Shown here piece by piece: positions 46,080-56,924 of a stretch of 64,000 nucleotides of DNA. The number at the start of each line of letters is the position of its first letter. The stretch's first letter is position 1. Position numbers and translations under genes: made by a program. The stretch is from NCBI RefSeq assembly GCF_910592395.1, contig NC_088321.1, positions 15,624,001-15,688,000 of the forward strand. Reading direction: 5' to 3'. Source of the stretch: Lineus longissimus. Taxonomy: Eukaryota; Nemertea; Pilidiophora; Heteronemertea; Lineidae. Under the pieces are notes generated by a model. It was not told the origin of the DNA. It saw only the letters and a program-made list of their open reading frames with translations, and did no database searches.

Positions 46080-47682
46080 TTACGTGTCGCCGGTCATGAT
46101 GGAGAGGAATTCGCCTTCATTAACTGAAATAAAGAGACAAATTCCTTAGTTTCAGCATCATTTTGAAAATTATCATAAAGAATCAAGAATAGGAGTTGGG
46201 CTCTCAATTACAGTGGGCACCCAAATCACAGGGATGCCAACGAGCTAAGCAAAAAGAAATATTTTTCTTGAAAAAGCTTATCCTTTCTGCCAACAAAAAT
46301 GCATCTGAATTGCTTAATTTTGCTCCAATTTTGAAAATTGAAAATTCCTAAGCAAACGACATCAGATATCAAGTAACTCTCATTAAATTAGGCAAAAAAA
46401 GACAAAATCTGACATGAAGATTAATTTTGAATGTCTGTCAGCCGCATCCAACCAATTCAAGGGCTTTCACGATATGATATTTTCCATTCTGCTAATGCTA
46501 TCCTGACCAGCTCTCAGATCATGCAGTTATTGCAGTGTGACAAGTCATGCCAGAACATTATTAGGTAATTCTGCTAAAGATTTAAGAGACTTACTTTCGC
46601 CATCCCCATCTCTGTCAAATTCATCAATCATCGCCCGTAATTCTTCATCAGTCATGTTTTCACCAAGTTCCCTGAAATCGAAAAGATGAATTTTACGATG
46701 GCAGTATGACAACATCCAAGCTCTAGAATAAACCATCAACAGGGTAGGCCACTTGCCACTACCTGTAACTTCAGCCAGCATGAAAGTTTGAACTTAAAGC
46801 CGTGAATTTTCACGTCAAACTGACACTTTAGACGAACCTACCTAGCTACCCGTCGTAAATTTCTAAGACTGATTTTCCCCGAGTCATCATCGTCGAAAAG
46901 TTTGAAAGCTTTCATAATCTCCTCTTGAGGATCTCTCTCCAACATCATGTCCGTCACTGAAACAAGATACCAGAGTCAAATTTAGAATATACTGTAATAC
47001 ATACTCATTTATTTTGCAAAAAAATCCCCAAAAAAAATTTTATTTTGAGGGATGTAACTGTACTGGCCACGATATAGCAGTATTTCCAGTGAATTTCGAC
47101 TAACTTTCCCTGCTCCCACATCCCGGGATACTTACTGACTTCATTGAAATCATCAAACTGTATCTTTCCCGATGCCTCTCGGTCGTAATCACGTAGAACT
47201 TTTAAAACATCGGCCTTCTTTACATCGAAACCCAACGCTCTCATCGCAACCTACAAATGTGGAATTCAAAGTCAACATTATCTTGCTGAGTAAAACGCCT
47301 TACTATTTGGCCTAGAATTTAACAATTTTCTTTCTTCTACAAATTTTCCTCTGGCCAATCATGGCAATGAACTAATACACGCCTGCTTGTAGGGTCACGC
47401 ATTTTCCTTTTCATGAGTGAGGCCTTGCTTCAAACTAAGCACTTCCTCCAGGCGTTTGCTTTTTTAACTTGGTCATAGGGTGTTAATACGTGCCCGTCAC
47501 AGTAAGTTGAGAGTCCCAGATCTCTTTTCTAACCCATCAAAGTTACCTTAAGTTCATGATAGTCAATGGCCCGATCTTTGTCAGTGTCGAATAATTCAAA
47601 TGCCTCTCGAATCTCCTGTTTCTGTTCCTCGGCAAGTTCACGTCGCTTGCGTCTTTTTCCCTTATCTGGTGCAAAGTCGGCT
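46080..47682 (-). CDS. CETN3: Centrin-3 (first exon not located)
   Basis: Five exons in transcript order: 47682-47547, 47250-47136, 46956-46842, 46671-46595 and 46123-46080 (TAA). All borders are GT-AG and phases join. Centrin-3 is an EF-hand Ca2+-binding protein of centrioles and basal bodies, and of the TREX-2 nuclear-pore complex. The sequence is distinctly centrin-3: [41 protein letters not shown]-type linker, [20 protein letters not shown], ending IMTGDT. EF1 ([12 protein letters not shown]) and EF4 (DRDGDGEINEGE) look calcium-competent. EF2 ([12 protein letters not shown]) and EF3 (position 12 is N) are weak, as usual in this family. The first in-window exon starts in phase 2, so a short exon with the ATG must lie at higher coordinates, before 51.5 kb; I could not find it convincingly. 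Confidence 0.95.
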
Positions 47683-48091
47683 CTGAAAATCCAGTACGTT
47701 TACTATAATAATCACACTAGGCTACCATTTATTGAAGTGAAATGAAGAACTTTTTGGGAGACAGATGTCGTAAGCACTGCAGACTGAGAAGGATGTGCCC
47801 TAAAATCCATGTAAAAATACACTACAAAATGTACAGGGTGGTCCTATACAAATTCAGAAACCAAATTTCGGACGGATATTTTGGTTTTCAGGGCGTTTAT
47901 CATTAAACTAACTATACATATCAATATATCAATGGATTCTATAAATAATTATTATTTCATTTAATGTATATCACCTCAAAGATAAACTCATGTTTGTCAG
48001 TAATTCGACAAAAACTGAAGATAAAAATCTGTAAATTCGGAAAATGGCGGTAGTTGCAGCGTCCTCTGTCGCATTTTCGATGCACTATTTG

Positions 48092-48517
48092 GGTCATACT
48101 AACCAGCGTCCACCAGCGTTCACCAGGTTTAAAAGCATAATTTAAAATCATCAAAATAAAATATAATGGTCAGAAACGAAATAAGCAGGACATTTCCTCA
48201 TCGTTTCATGACATTTGTGTGCTAGATTAGCGAGTTTTTGTCTAAAATGTACCAGCGTCCACTACCCAGTCGACGGCCATGTTGGATTTGACTTGGAGGA
48301 AATGATGATGTTAGGGCTTCCCAATACTGCATGAGCCTTGTGGTTTTAGACAATATCTCCCTTATCTTACACCTAAATGTCATGCAATTTTCGTGAAATG
48401 TGTTTTATGGTGTACTTATTTCTTTCATGGCTACTAAATTTCATTTTGATGACACTAAACCTGACTTTAAACCTGGTGGACGCTGGTGGGCGCTGGTGGA
48501 CGCAGTTTAGAATGACC
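48092..48517. mobile_element. Foldback element with long (~160 bp) terminal inverted repeats
   Basis: The left arm starts GGTCATACTAACCAGCGTCC, and the right arm is its reverse complement (…GGACGCAGTTTAGAATGACC). Pairing continues inward through CACCAGGTTTAAA, ATCATCAAAAT, GAAATAAG, CATGACATTT and TTTTGTCTAAAA-type words. The whole 426-base unit folds almost back on itself and has no transposase frame. Confidence 0.8.
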
Positions 48518-48525
48518 GCGGTTGG

Positions 48526-48915
48526 GTCCATTCTCCAAGCGTCGCCAATGGTGATTATTGCCGTACCCAAGTCTCACTTGACCTACTGACTCTGTATGAA
48601 TTTCAACGGGTTTATGTAAAATTCAGACGGCCCGCCGTCCATTCTCCAAACGCCGTCAATGGAGTTTGTCGTCGCCAAGTCACACTTGACCTACTGACTC
48701 TGTAAGAATTTCAGCGGGTGAATGTAAAATTCAGAGGGGCTGCCGTCCATTCTCCAAGCGTCGCCAAGTGTAACTTGACCTACTGACTCTGTAAGAATTT
48801 CAACGGGTGTATGTAAAATTCAGAGGGCCTGCCGTCCATTCTCCAAGCGTCGTCAATGGTGATCATCGTCGCCAAGTCTCACTCAACCCACTGACTCTGT
48901 GAGAATGCGGATGCA
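48526..48915. repeat. ~108-bp tandem repeat, about 4 copies
   Basis: The word CCATTCTCCAA recurs with starts near 48528, 48639, 48747 and 48837 (spacings 111, 108 and 90). Shared sequence includes CTTGACCTACTGACTCTGTA and GTAAAATTCAGA. It abuts the foldback element at 48517. Confidence 0.85.
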
Positions 48916-50698
48916 TGTACAGGGTGATCCCCAAAAAATGCTTCAAAACATATATCTTTTGCACACTATAGCTCATTTGTCCTGCCCTGAATCTATGTTT
49001 GACAGCCTTTAACAGATTTCTGAGTCAACATTGAAGACAGAATGGCAATTGTGCATGCAGGGGATGGGAAGGGAAGGATGTCCCGTGATTATCCTGTCCT
49101 ATGTCTATGATCAATATCCGAGACAGACTCAGGTGCCAAATAATCACTCCAGAATCTGTACAGTTCCCTCTGTGTCTGCAAAAACAGGCCGCGTACTCAA
49201 GTTCTTCATCAAAGGCTTTTCGAGTGATCACAGGCGATTGAAGATACCGGCTCGCAGAGGTCAATTCAACCTATAAAAGAGGTCTCTTATATCCAGGTTT
49301 TATGTGTGTTTTTTGCAGCTTGCGTTGGGTCTGACGAGATGCCTGGCTGACTTTTCCAAGGGAATGGGCTTGGCAGAATTAGCGGGGAAAGAAGACCCTG
49401 TTGCGCCTAACCCTAGTCTGACTCTTTCAATTTGGCATCTTCAAGTGCCTGTGACGACATGATGTAATGGAAGTCCATGTTGGCAGAGAGAATATCCTTA
49501 GATCTGCTTGGAGAATGATGTCTCAGTTCTTGGGACACCAAGAAAAACACAAAAGCACATATTCTTATTAAAACTCATTTCTTCACCATTTTTAAAATCC
49601 TAACATTCAATTTTCACAAATCTCACTCAGTGCTTGTGGCAACAATAATGTCACAAACACCAAAAAGGTACATTTTATCTACATGCTGGGATATTTACAC
49701 TTTCAGTACACCAGACTAGAGTATTATTGAACCTTGTAGTTTTTGTGTTCACAGACCTTGGCCGACGTCATAGGTATTCTAATACAGCTAGCTCAATTCA
49801 GTAGAGTAAAGGTTTTTAAATTTTTCTGCCTCTGTTTGACTCTCCTAGCACAAGAAAGTGCAACTGTCCAGGAAAACTGTTCCACTGAGGTTTGCAATTA
49901 ACCCAGCTGTGATTAGAACATAGTAGGCCCTAGTTTAAGATGCCAAATATGTATTCATCATCCAATGAAACTTGGACAAACACTTTGATCAAAGTAAGTA
50001 TTACGAAGACAACAACTAAAATAAATGGTTCCATTATAGATTCTATGAGAGAATTCCATTATAGAGTCTGATGGAATCCCATTATAGAGTACATGTATAT
50101 GTTACCATGTTCCATCATAAGATCTATGATAGGTCCATGGTCGATATATTACAGCGGAACCTCCTTTAAAACTGGAAAACTGGAACTGAATTACACAATA
50201 TGGAACTGAATTACATAACATATTCACATATTAAATTAATTACAAATGTACAGACTATTAAACATAGGTCTTCCTTCCTATGCTCCTTCCCTCTTACAGT
50301 TCATTTCAACTCCACTGCATCCACCATATGTGACCACATAGAGCTTCAAACTAGTTATCTGACGATAGAGATTATTTTCGCTCCCGTTACGAGGCGGCTT
50401 TGGAAAAGGCTCAACAAAACTGAAGCACAAGAAAGAAGATCTTTTAAAAAAGAGCACCAAACATTTTGAACAAACCATGGCAAATTATCTTTCCGCATCA
50501 CAAAAGTCACATCAGGTGTGTCTATCTATCTGTCATCTGCCTCCATACCAAAGTTGGCAAATAAAGACTGTTATACACTTTAAAGAGAGTTACAGGAGAT
50601 ACTAGGGATATATATAGTTTACACTGAATATAAGTACAGTAGGATGAGACAGCTATGAGATAGTCAAAATTCACAACAACACAATATGAAATATGAAA

Positions 50699-50889
50699 TG
50701 TGACCCGCCATGACAAAATGAGTCGCATGTCGCTCTGAGCTTGACAGGTTGAGACAGACTGGTTGTTCATTTCAATATTGTCTGCCTTTTGTAAAATCGG
50801 AGCATATCAATTTCTTCTATTATGTCCTGGTGTCATTTTAGGCTCATCTTCTGTGCGACATGCGACTCATTTTGTCGTGGTGGGTCACA
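50699..50889. mobile_element. 191-bp MITE-like element with ~35-bp terminal inverted repeats
   Basis: The left end TGTGACCCGCCATGACAAAA (continuing TGAGTCGCATGTCGC) and the right end GCGACATGCGACTCATTTTG (continuing TCGTGGTGGGTCACA) are near-perfect inverted repeats. A degraded relative lies at 18655-18801. Confidence 0.85.
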
Positions 50890-51514
50890 AATAGCAGAAA
50901 GGTCTCTTAGAAATTTGAGAGACTCTGTTACAAGTTGGCCTACATTTCAAATTTCGTGCATCAATGGTTTGGGAACACTAGGTACAATTTCATACAAACT
51001 GTCTAAAGTTACGTTGTCATTTATTGCTACTTGCTGGTGACACATTTGACAGACATCGATTTCGATGTGTGTCACCAATCGGTGTTGGACCCCATCCATG
51101 ATCCCATCTTACCTCTAATGACCGCACAGCTTCCCCCTAATCAATAGTAGCAAAATCACGTCACTGATGAGGTTAGAAAAATTCCAGTTACAGAGTTAAT
51201 ATTGAATCAGGCAGTATAATATATAAGTAATTACTGGAATGATATCTCGAGTAGAGAGTATTTGACTAGTGTTTTTCAAAATAGAACAATAGCTAGGAGA
51301 ACCCGTGGCAATTGACGGACAATTTTTAGTATTGTTTATTATCACAATTGAGCTGATTAACCTTCTTTAGATCGAAGTAGCTAATACTAGCTAATACACA
51401 TTATTCTTAAATGCCAGTGATTCGCATCCCCCCCCCCCCGAAATCACGGGCATCAGGTCTACAAAATATAAGAGTCAATCACAAATAGACCAAATGCCCA
51501 TGCTAAGTTCTGTA

Positions 51515-54500
51515 TCAAAGTTCAAACATCTGTTCTTCAGTCGTCTCGAATCGATTCGTGGATGTCCGTATTTGCCGCGACCTCACTTTTGATTTGATGA
51601 CTAATTCTGGCGAACTTGATTGGTCGTCGCTATGGACACTGTCAAGGCTCGGTCGATGTGGTCGGAGATATTTAGTATTTTTCCGATGGGGAAGTAAATT
51701 CAACGGGTTGTCCTTGTCATCATTTAAGAAACTGAAACGCAATAAAAATCTTATATTAAAACTTTACAGGCTCATAGTCAGATATCTATTGGGTCGCACC
51801 CTTCTCCAAGGCTTCAACTGCGACACCCCATCCTGTCCCATCCCACCACTAAAGTCAGGAGCTGGACCAAGGGGGGAGGGCAGTGGTCGCACTCACTTTT
51901 ATTTCAGAAGAATTTGAGGCATTGAACAAGAAATTTTGAAGTGGGCATGAAGGCATCTCGCCTCTGTGAATTTCGTGCTCCATCTCTTCTTTTCTGCTTC
52001 AGTCAGCACTGATCCCTGAAAACGGCTGACATTTAGATTCTGTGTGGGCTCCTAGATCAACTACAATGGCTTTATTGATCAGCGAATAGATAAGCTTAGG
52101 AACTGTGCCATTAGGCATATTACTACAAAGGCAATGTGGGAATATATTGTTTATTTACAATAATAGGTAAGTAAAATGCACACGTAAGTTCTTATAGGTG
52201 AATGATACAGTCTGAAGCAGACTTAAAACATGTCAAAGAGCTCCAGTCCAGGCATGCTAGAAGAAATAACACATAAGCTTGCACATTTCGATCAGCAGAG
52301 GCAAATATCAATACAAGGCGATGCAAATTTAGGTCATTTACAATGAAGGGTTAAAGCTGAAGGGATCCTGACTCGGAGGAAATTTCTTTGGAAAAACAGT
52401 AAACCTCACATATCGGACTCAAGTCAACCATCATTTTTGGTCTGTGATACAATATCTGTTTTGAAGCCTATCTTTTAGAAGGCACAAAGTGTGCTATGCA
52501 TTCTGTGACCTAAAACATGTTGAGACCCGCATCGCAAAAGCAAGTCCTATGCAACAGCAAGGTGCTTAGGAAAAGACTTTAGCCTTGGACTAATGATTTC
52601 AGTCCACTGTAAGTAAAGGCAATTGTCCGATACACAGAGTCTGTATAAGTGTACGTGTTGAAATTTATTGGACTTTGGAGTGTCAACAAAGCGGGGCCAG
52701 GACTTGACAAACTGTTCAAATATGCGAGATTTACTGTACCTAAACAGCGCTGCTCATATCGCCATTTCAGAGGTACGTCGTCTGAAAAGGGGGTGCTGTG
52801 GCAGAGCGGTATCGGAGCGTCTGACTTGGAATTGGGAAGTTGCTTTTCAAAAACAGAAAAGGTCGAGTTGAAATGAATTTCTCGCCAAGAGCTGGTCATG
52901 GTTTTCTAATCTACATTGTATTTTGACACATCGTCAGCCCAGTTGTTAGAAAGTATGTTAGCACTTAACGTCATGTTGACATGATATGTCCATCAATGCA
53001 CATGTAACAACATGTCAACATGATGTTATGAGCAAACATGCTTTCTAACTGGGCCCCGGAAAATCGCTTCCCAACTTGTCGAGAATCATGCATACTGACT
53101 GCCAGACCTTCCAATATACCGAGCCAGACTAACCTAGGAAGGGCCTGGGGAAATGTTGGCATCACAATCGGAAACCGAACAGCCAAATCTGTGCTCAGTC
53201 AACACACAGTGGTATCGAAATTTACAAAATGCCCTAGTGTCTGTCTGGTATCAAGGAAAATACGACATTTTTGACATCATGCATTCATTTCATTCAATTT
53301 TGAGGTAAATTTCAAAACCACCTCAATTCATAGCAAGTTGAGAGATTGATTTTCCAGGATGTTTCAATCTGGGAAGGTCAAAGGTGTTGTCTTTTTACCC
53401 CTCTTGGTGCCGTGCGACTGCTTACAGTATGAACTGACTGTAAGTCGTGAGGATTGTTTCCCAACCAAGAGGAACACTACAACAGGGACAAGCATTCGTG
53501 AAGATACACCATACCTACGCAAGGCACCGTGGTTAACGATCGACGGAAGATTCCGAGTGCGGTCACACATTTGCTCATACTCGTTAGTAGTCGAACTAAA
53601 TTGAAATGTTGGAGAAAAACAAACAAACAACAGGTAAACAACAACAAAGAAAATTCAGAGAAGACAAATCTGAGGAAATTTGGCAAAGAATGACAACAAA
53701 ACTTTAGTATTTGTGCACAGAACTGATTCAGGCAATTGATTTGGGATGACTTCACACAACACACTAAGAGGGCAACAGACTGACTGGTACTATTAGTATC
53801 TATTAGTAACCAAGGCAACACTTCAGCAATCATACTTACGTAGCATTTTTCTCCATATTTGTCACATTGGTTCGTATAGATGCTAAATTTGTATCAAATT
53901 TGCTTAAAAAGTCATTTGGCGATACTTCTGGCACTTTTGGCTTTTCCGAGTCTTTTTCTGCACCTTTTGGAGACTTACTCCGAGTACTTTTTGGACTAGT
54001 CTGACCGTCCCGAGGACTATGAGAGTCTGTGGTACTCTTACTCGTCGATGGCATACTCGTTGATACACCGTTACTATTCACGAATGTTCCTTGTTCAAAT
54101 GGATTTGTCGGTATCGGGATAAGTAACGTCTCTCGCAAATAGAGGGAGTCGTTTGTCCACATTTTGTTGCAGCGTTTGATGTCTTCCATCTGTAAAGATA
54201 GAAAGATCTTTGTCAGAATTAAATACAATTTCCCCTTCAGATGGAAATGAAAATTACATGAGGGGCCCTTAAAAACTATGTCGGAGCCTTGAAAATCAAG
54301 TTTTGTGAGGATAGCCCTGGGACTCCAAATGATGTATGATGCGGCAATTTGTCTGGACAACAACACAACCTTCATCGAAAATCAGGTCATCTCAACTTTA
54401 TCACTTTGTCAAGTTCATGTCAACAAAATCAAAGCCAACAACTTATCAACAGATATGATTATTGTAGGCCAGCTAATGGAAATCAATACATGACAGGAAA

Positions 54501-55807
54501 AAACATCAACACAAATTTTAAAACTTGACCGGAATTGGAAGTGAAGTTTCCAATATCAATGGCATGTCAATTGTCGTAACCTGAATTTCAGTTCACAACC
54601 TCATCCGGATTGGACAAATGTTTTTCTGACATGTACTATGTTATGTAGCTGCCCTGTATCCATACATCCTGCAAGAGAGTGATGACTAGGCCTATTCTGC
54701 CCAATCAAAAAGTTGAATAATTTAACTCGAATGTAGGCTGACATTATCGATGTTTGGCAGCAAAGTAGCTATAACATTCTGAGTAGGCCTACATGAGATG
54801 TGCTCCAAGGCCTATTGTTCCACCAGTCCAATTTTTTATTGGCTTTGGGTGAATCATACCTCCATGGGTGAATGGACAGTCAATCATGTACTATCTTGTC
54901 ATGCGCCCACAAACAGGGAAGTGACCTATTAAATTAGGTTATCACGGAGCCAGAAACAATAGAAGCCTGTTATTAGGAGTCTCTGTCCATACATAATTTA
55001 CAACGTTGTCTATGTGTACAGTCTGTATCATGCATATATGGAGAGCTCAGACGACACTCAAATCCCTAACACTAGTGTTACTAACAGGAAGAGCGAAAAT
55101 GTTGCTGAAACTTTCAGTGTGGCTGTGGATGTGTATTCCCTCACTGACACTGCGGTGATCTGGGGTGAGGCACCATGATTAGGGGCACCACTGAATATTC
55201 CCAGCTGACATGGCGGAGCAATTGGTGTATTGACGGTGCACTGATTGACCTGGCATAAAAATTTGAAGAACGGCAAGCCAGGAAGAAGCGCAGACAAAAA
55301 CAAAACAACATTTGTGAGTCACTAACATTGCACAATATTGCACCGCAATGTCATGAGAAGAGTCTGCGTTATATCACCACTTTTTAATGGGAATTAACAT
55401 CATTACGTAAATGGCGATACAATAGCGCGCAACGTAACACCACACAACGGAAAATAAACATGGAATGTAGGCAGAGAATAACCAATGTCACTTAATACAC
55501 GGACGATTTCATTTACATCTGATTATTTGCACCAAAACTGGAAACAAGTGTATAAGTATGGTCACATAAAATGTGTCAAAATTGTACAGCAAAATGTACA
55601 CACATTCGTAGTGCATTTTGTACAAGGACTTTAACTCACTGTAACACCGTATTTAAGGGCAAGACCCTGCAAGGTATCGCCTTCAACAAGCTTATGCTGT
55701 ATGTATGTTTCATTCCTGCGCGTCGAATTTGTTGTCGATCCATATTTTCTCTGGTTATTTGCGAATTTTCCGAGGAGTGATTTTTCACTTCTTCCTCCTT
55801 CCGCCAT
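51515..55807 (-). CDS. LYSMD1: LysM domain-containing protein, LYSMD1/2 type, 244 aa
   Basis: Exons: 55807-55640, 54189-53840 and 51731-51515 (TGA). Phases 0 and 2 join exactly. The ATG at 55807-55805 is the first ATG of the frame and sits in a YY1/TISU-like AAGATGGCGG. The LysM domain spans the first junction (~residues 35-80): IQHKLVEGDTLQGLALKYGV | MEDIKRCNKMWTND...ETLLIPI, the classic eukaryotic LysM with GDTLxGLALKYGVT and ANK/N-type second helix. A low-complexity Ser/Lys linker follows, then VSPNDFLSKFD, equivalent to the vertebrate SARDFLxxLD motif. The C-terminus EEQMFEL matches the LYSMD1 ending EDEIFKL. There is no transmembrane helix, unlike LYSMD3/4. Function is not established for the family; the protein is probably cytosolic. 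It shares a 274-bp divergent promoter with GTF2A2. Confidence 0.92.
52937..53054. mobile_element. 118-bp near-perfect hairpin element
   Basis: GCCCAGTTGTTAGAAAGTAT at the left pairs with the complement of CATGCTTTCTAACTGGGC at the right. Pairing continues through GTTAGCACTTAACGTCATGT against ACATGATGTTATGAGCAAAC. It lies in intron 2 of LYSMD1. A tRNA-like fragment (GTGGCAGAGCGGTATCGGAGC) lies just before, at ~52797. Confidence 0.75.
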
Positions 55808-56081
55808 CTTGGATATTTTATCAACTTCCGGATGTGACGACAATATGTTTAAGTCAATTTTGCTGTAAAGGTGGACTACGTTTGGTCTAAATCTTTAGTT
55901 CAAAGCTTTTCAGACATATTTAGAATACTTCTTACAGATACTTCAAACTATTTTGTTTAGTTCTTTTTGCACAGGACGCGAAAAAACCACAACTTTAAAA
56001 AACGTGTTTTATTTTTACGCATGCGCAATAACGTTTTTTCAGGTAACAACTTCCTGCCATTTTGTCAGAAAATCCGTCGAA
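55801..56081. promoter_or_regulatory. Bidirectional LYSMD1/GTF2A2 promoter
   Basis: The two start codons are divergent, with 274 bases between them. Seen: an AAGATGGCGG YY1/TISU core overlapping the LYSMD1 ATG (55801-55810, minus), an ETS motif ACTTCCGG at 55824-55831, an NRF1-type CGCATGCGC at 56018-56026, and a second ETS-like ACTTCCTG at 56049. There is no TATA box in a consistent position. This is the usual make-up of a housekeeping, CpG-type divergent promoter. Confidence 0.7.
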
Positions 56082-56924
56082 ATGAGTTATCAATTATATC
56101 GAAATACGACGCTTGGTCACACGCTGCAAGAAAGTTTGGACGAGTTAATCCAAGTATGTAAACATATAGTACATTTATAGCGCAATCGAATATCAGAATA
56201 CTGCTACATCTACCTGAATTAGCTGTCAGAATATTGGTCTTTGTTGTCCGACATTAGAATTTGAGTGTGTATAATTTGCACGTAAAACCATGTGTAACCT
56301 GAAGTCGGACAATCACAATCTGACAATGTCAACATGGCCAATGGAGAAGCAGAAGCCATGTCTTGACCCCTGATCTCTGACTGTGATTTTGTCTCTCAGC
56401 CGTCTTTATGGTAAGAACTATATTGGTTACTTGATCAGAGGTGGCAGACCACGTCCACGCCGACCACGCCAGTGCCAGCCGGTGCCGGGTTAGTCTAGTG
56501 TAGTCTAACCCTCCCTTGTCACATGCATACATAGGATTTTCATTTGTTTTTTTCAGTGCAGCCAGATCACACCACAGTTGGCTCTCAAGGTCCTCCTTCA
56601 ATTTGACAAGGCAATCAATAATGCTCTAGCAACCCGAGTCAAAAATAGGGTGAACTTCAGGGTAAGTGTGAACAGAACCATTAGACAAATTAAAACCATC
56701 CCCAACATGATCAATGATCTGTTTTATCTCCAAACAACTTCTAAACGTGTTTTAGATGCAGTTAAACATACCAACTTCTTTTTCAGGGCAAACTAAATAC
56801 CTACAGATTCTGTGACAATGTTTGGACGTTTGTTTTAGAAGACGTTGAATTCCGAGATGTGCAGGAAATGGCCCACGTTGACAAAGTCAAAATTGTGGCA
56901 TGTGATGGGAAGGGAACCCAATGA
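56082..56924 (+). CDS. GTF2A2: Transcription initiation factor IIA gamma subunit (complete)
   Basis: Exons: 56082-56153, 56557-56661 and 56787-56924 (TGA), all phase 0 with GT-AG borders, giving 104 aa (human 109). TFIIA gamma pairs with TFIIA alpha/beta and stabilises TBP on the TATA box in RNA polymerase II initiation. Seen: [20 protein letters not shown] (N-terminal four-helix bundle), [40 protein letters not shown] and [12 protein letters not shown] (beta-barrel that touches TBP/DNA), and [11 protein letters not shown] near the end. The C-terminal tail is a few residues shorter than human. Exon 1 ends right after DELIQ. Read divergently from LYSMD1. Identity is essentially certain. Confidence 0.97.

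Larger units (their letters stand above)
47683..51514. other. CETN3 first intron/promoter region and LYSMD1 3' flank
   Basis: Must contain the missing CETN3 first exon. Visible content is repetitive: a foldback element (48092-48517), a ~108-bp array (48526-48915), a TGTGACCC-ended element (50699-50889) and a C-run near 51430. A minus-strand AATAAA near 51337 is the likely LYSMD1 poly(A) signal. Confidence 0.5.

Noticed and set aside
54190-54375. Upstream extension of the LYSMD1 exon 2 frame
   Set aside because: ctttacag immediately precedes ATGGAAGAC and the LysM domain continues directly from exon 1, so the extension is intron.
55808-55843. Upstream TTG-initiated start for LYSMD1
   Set aside because: It is not an ATG; the first ATG (55807) has a YY1/TISU context.
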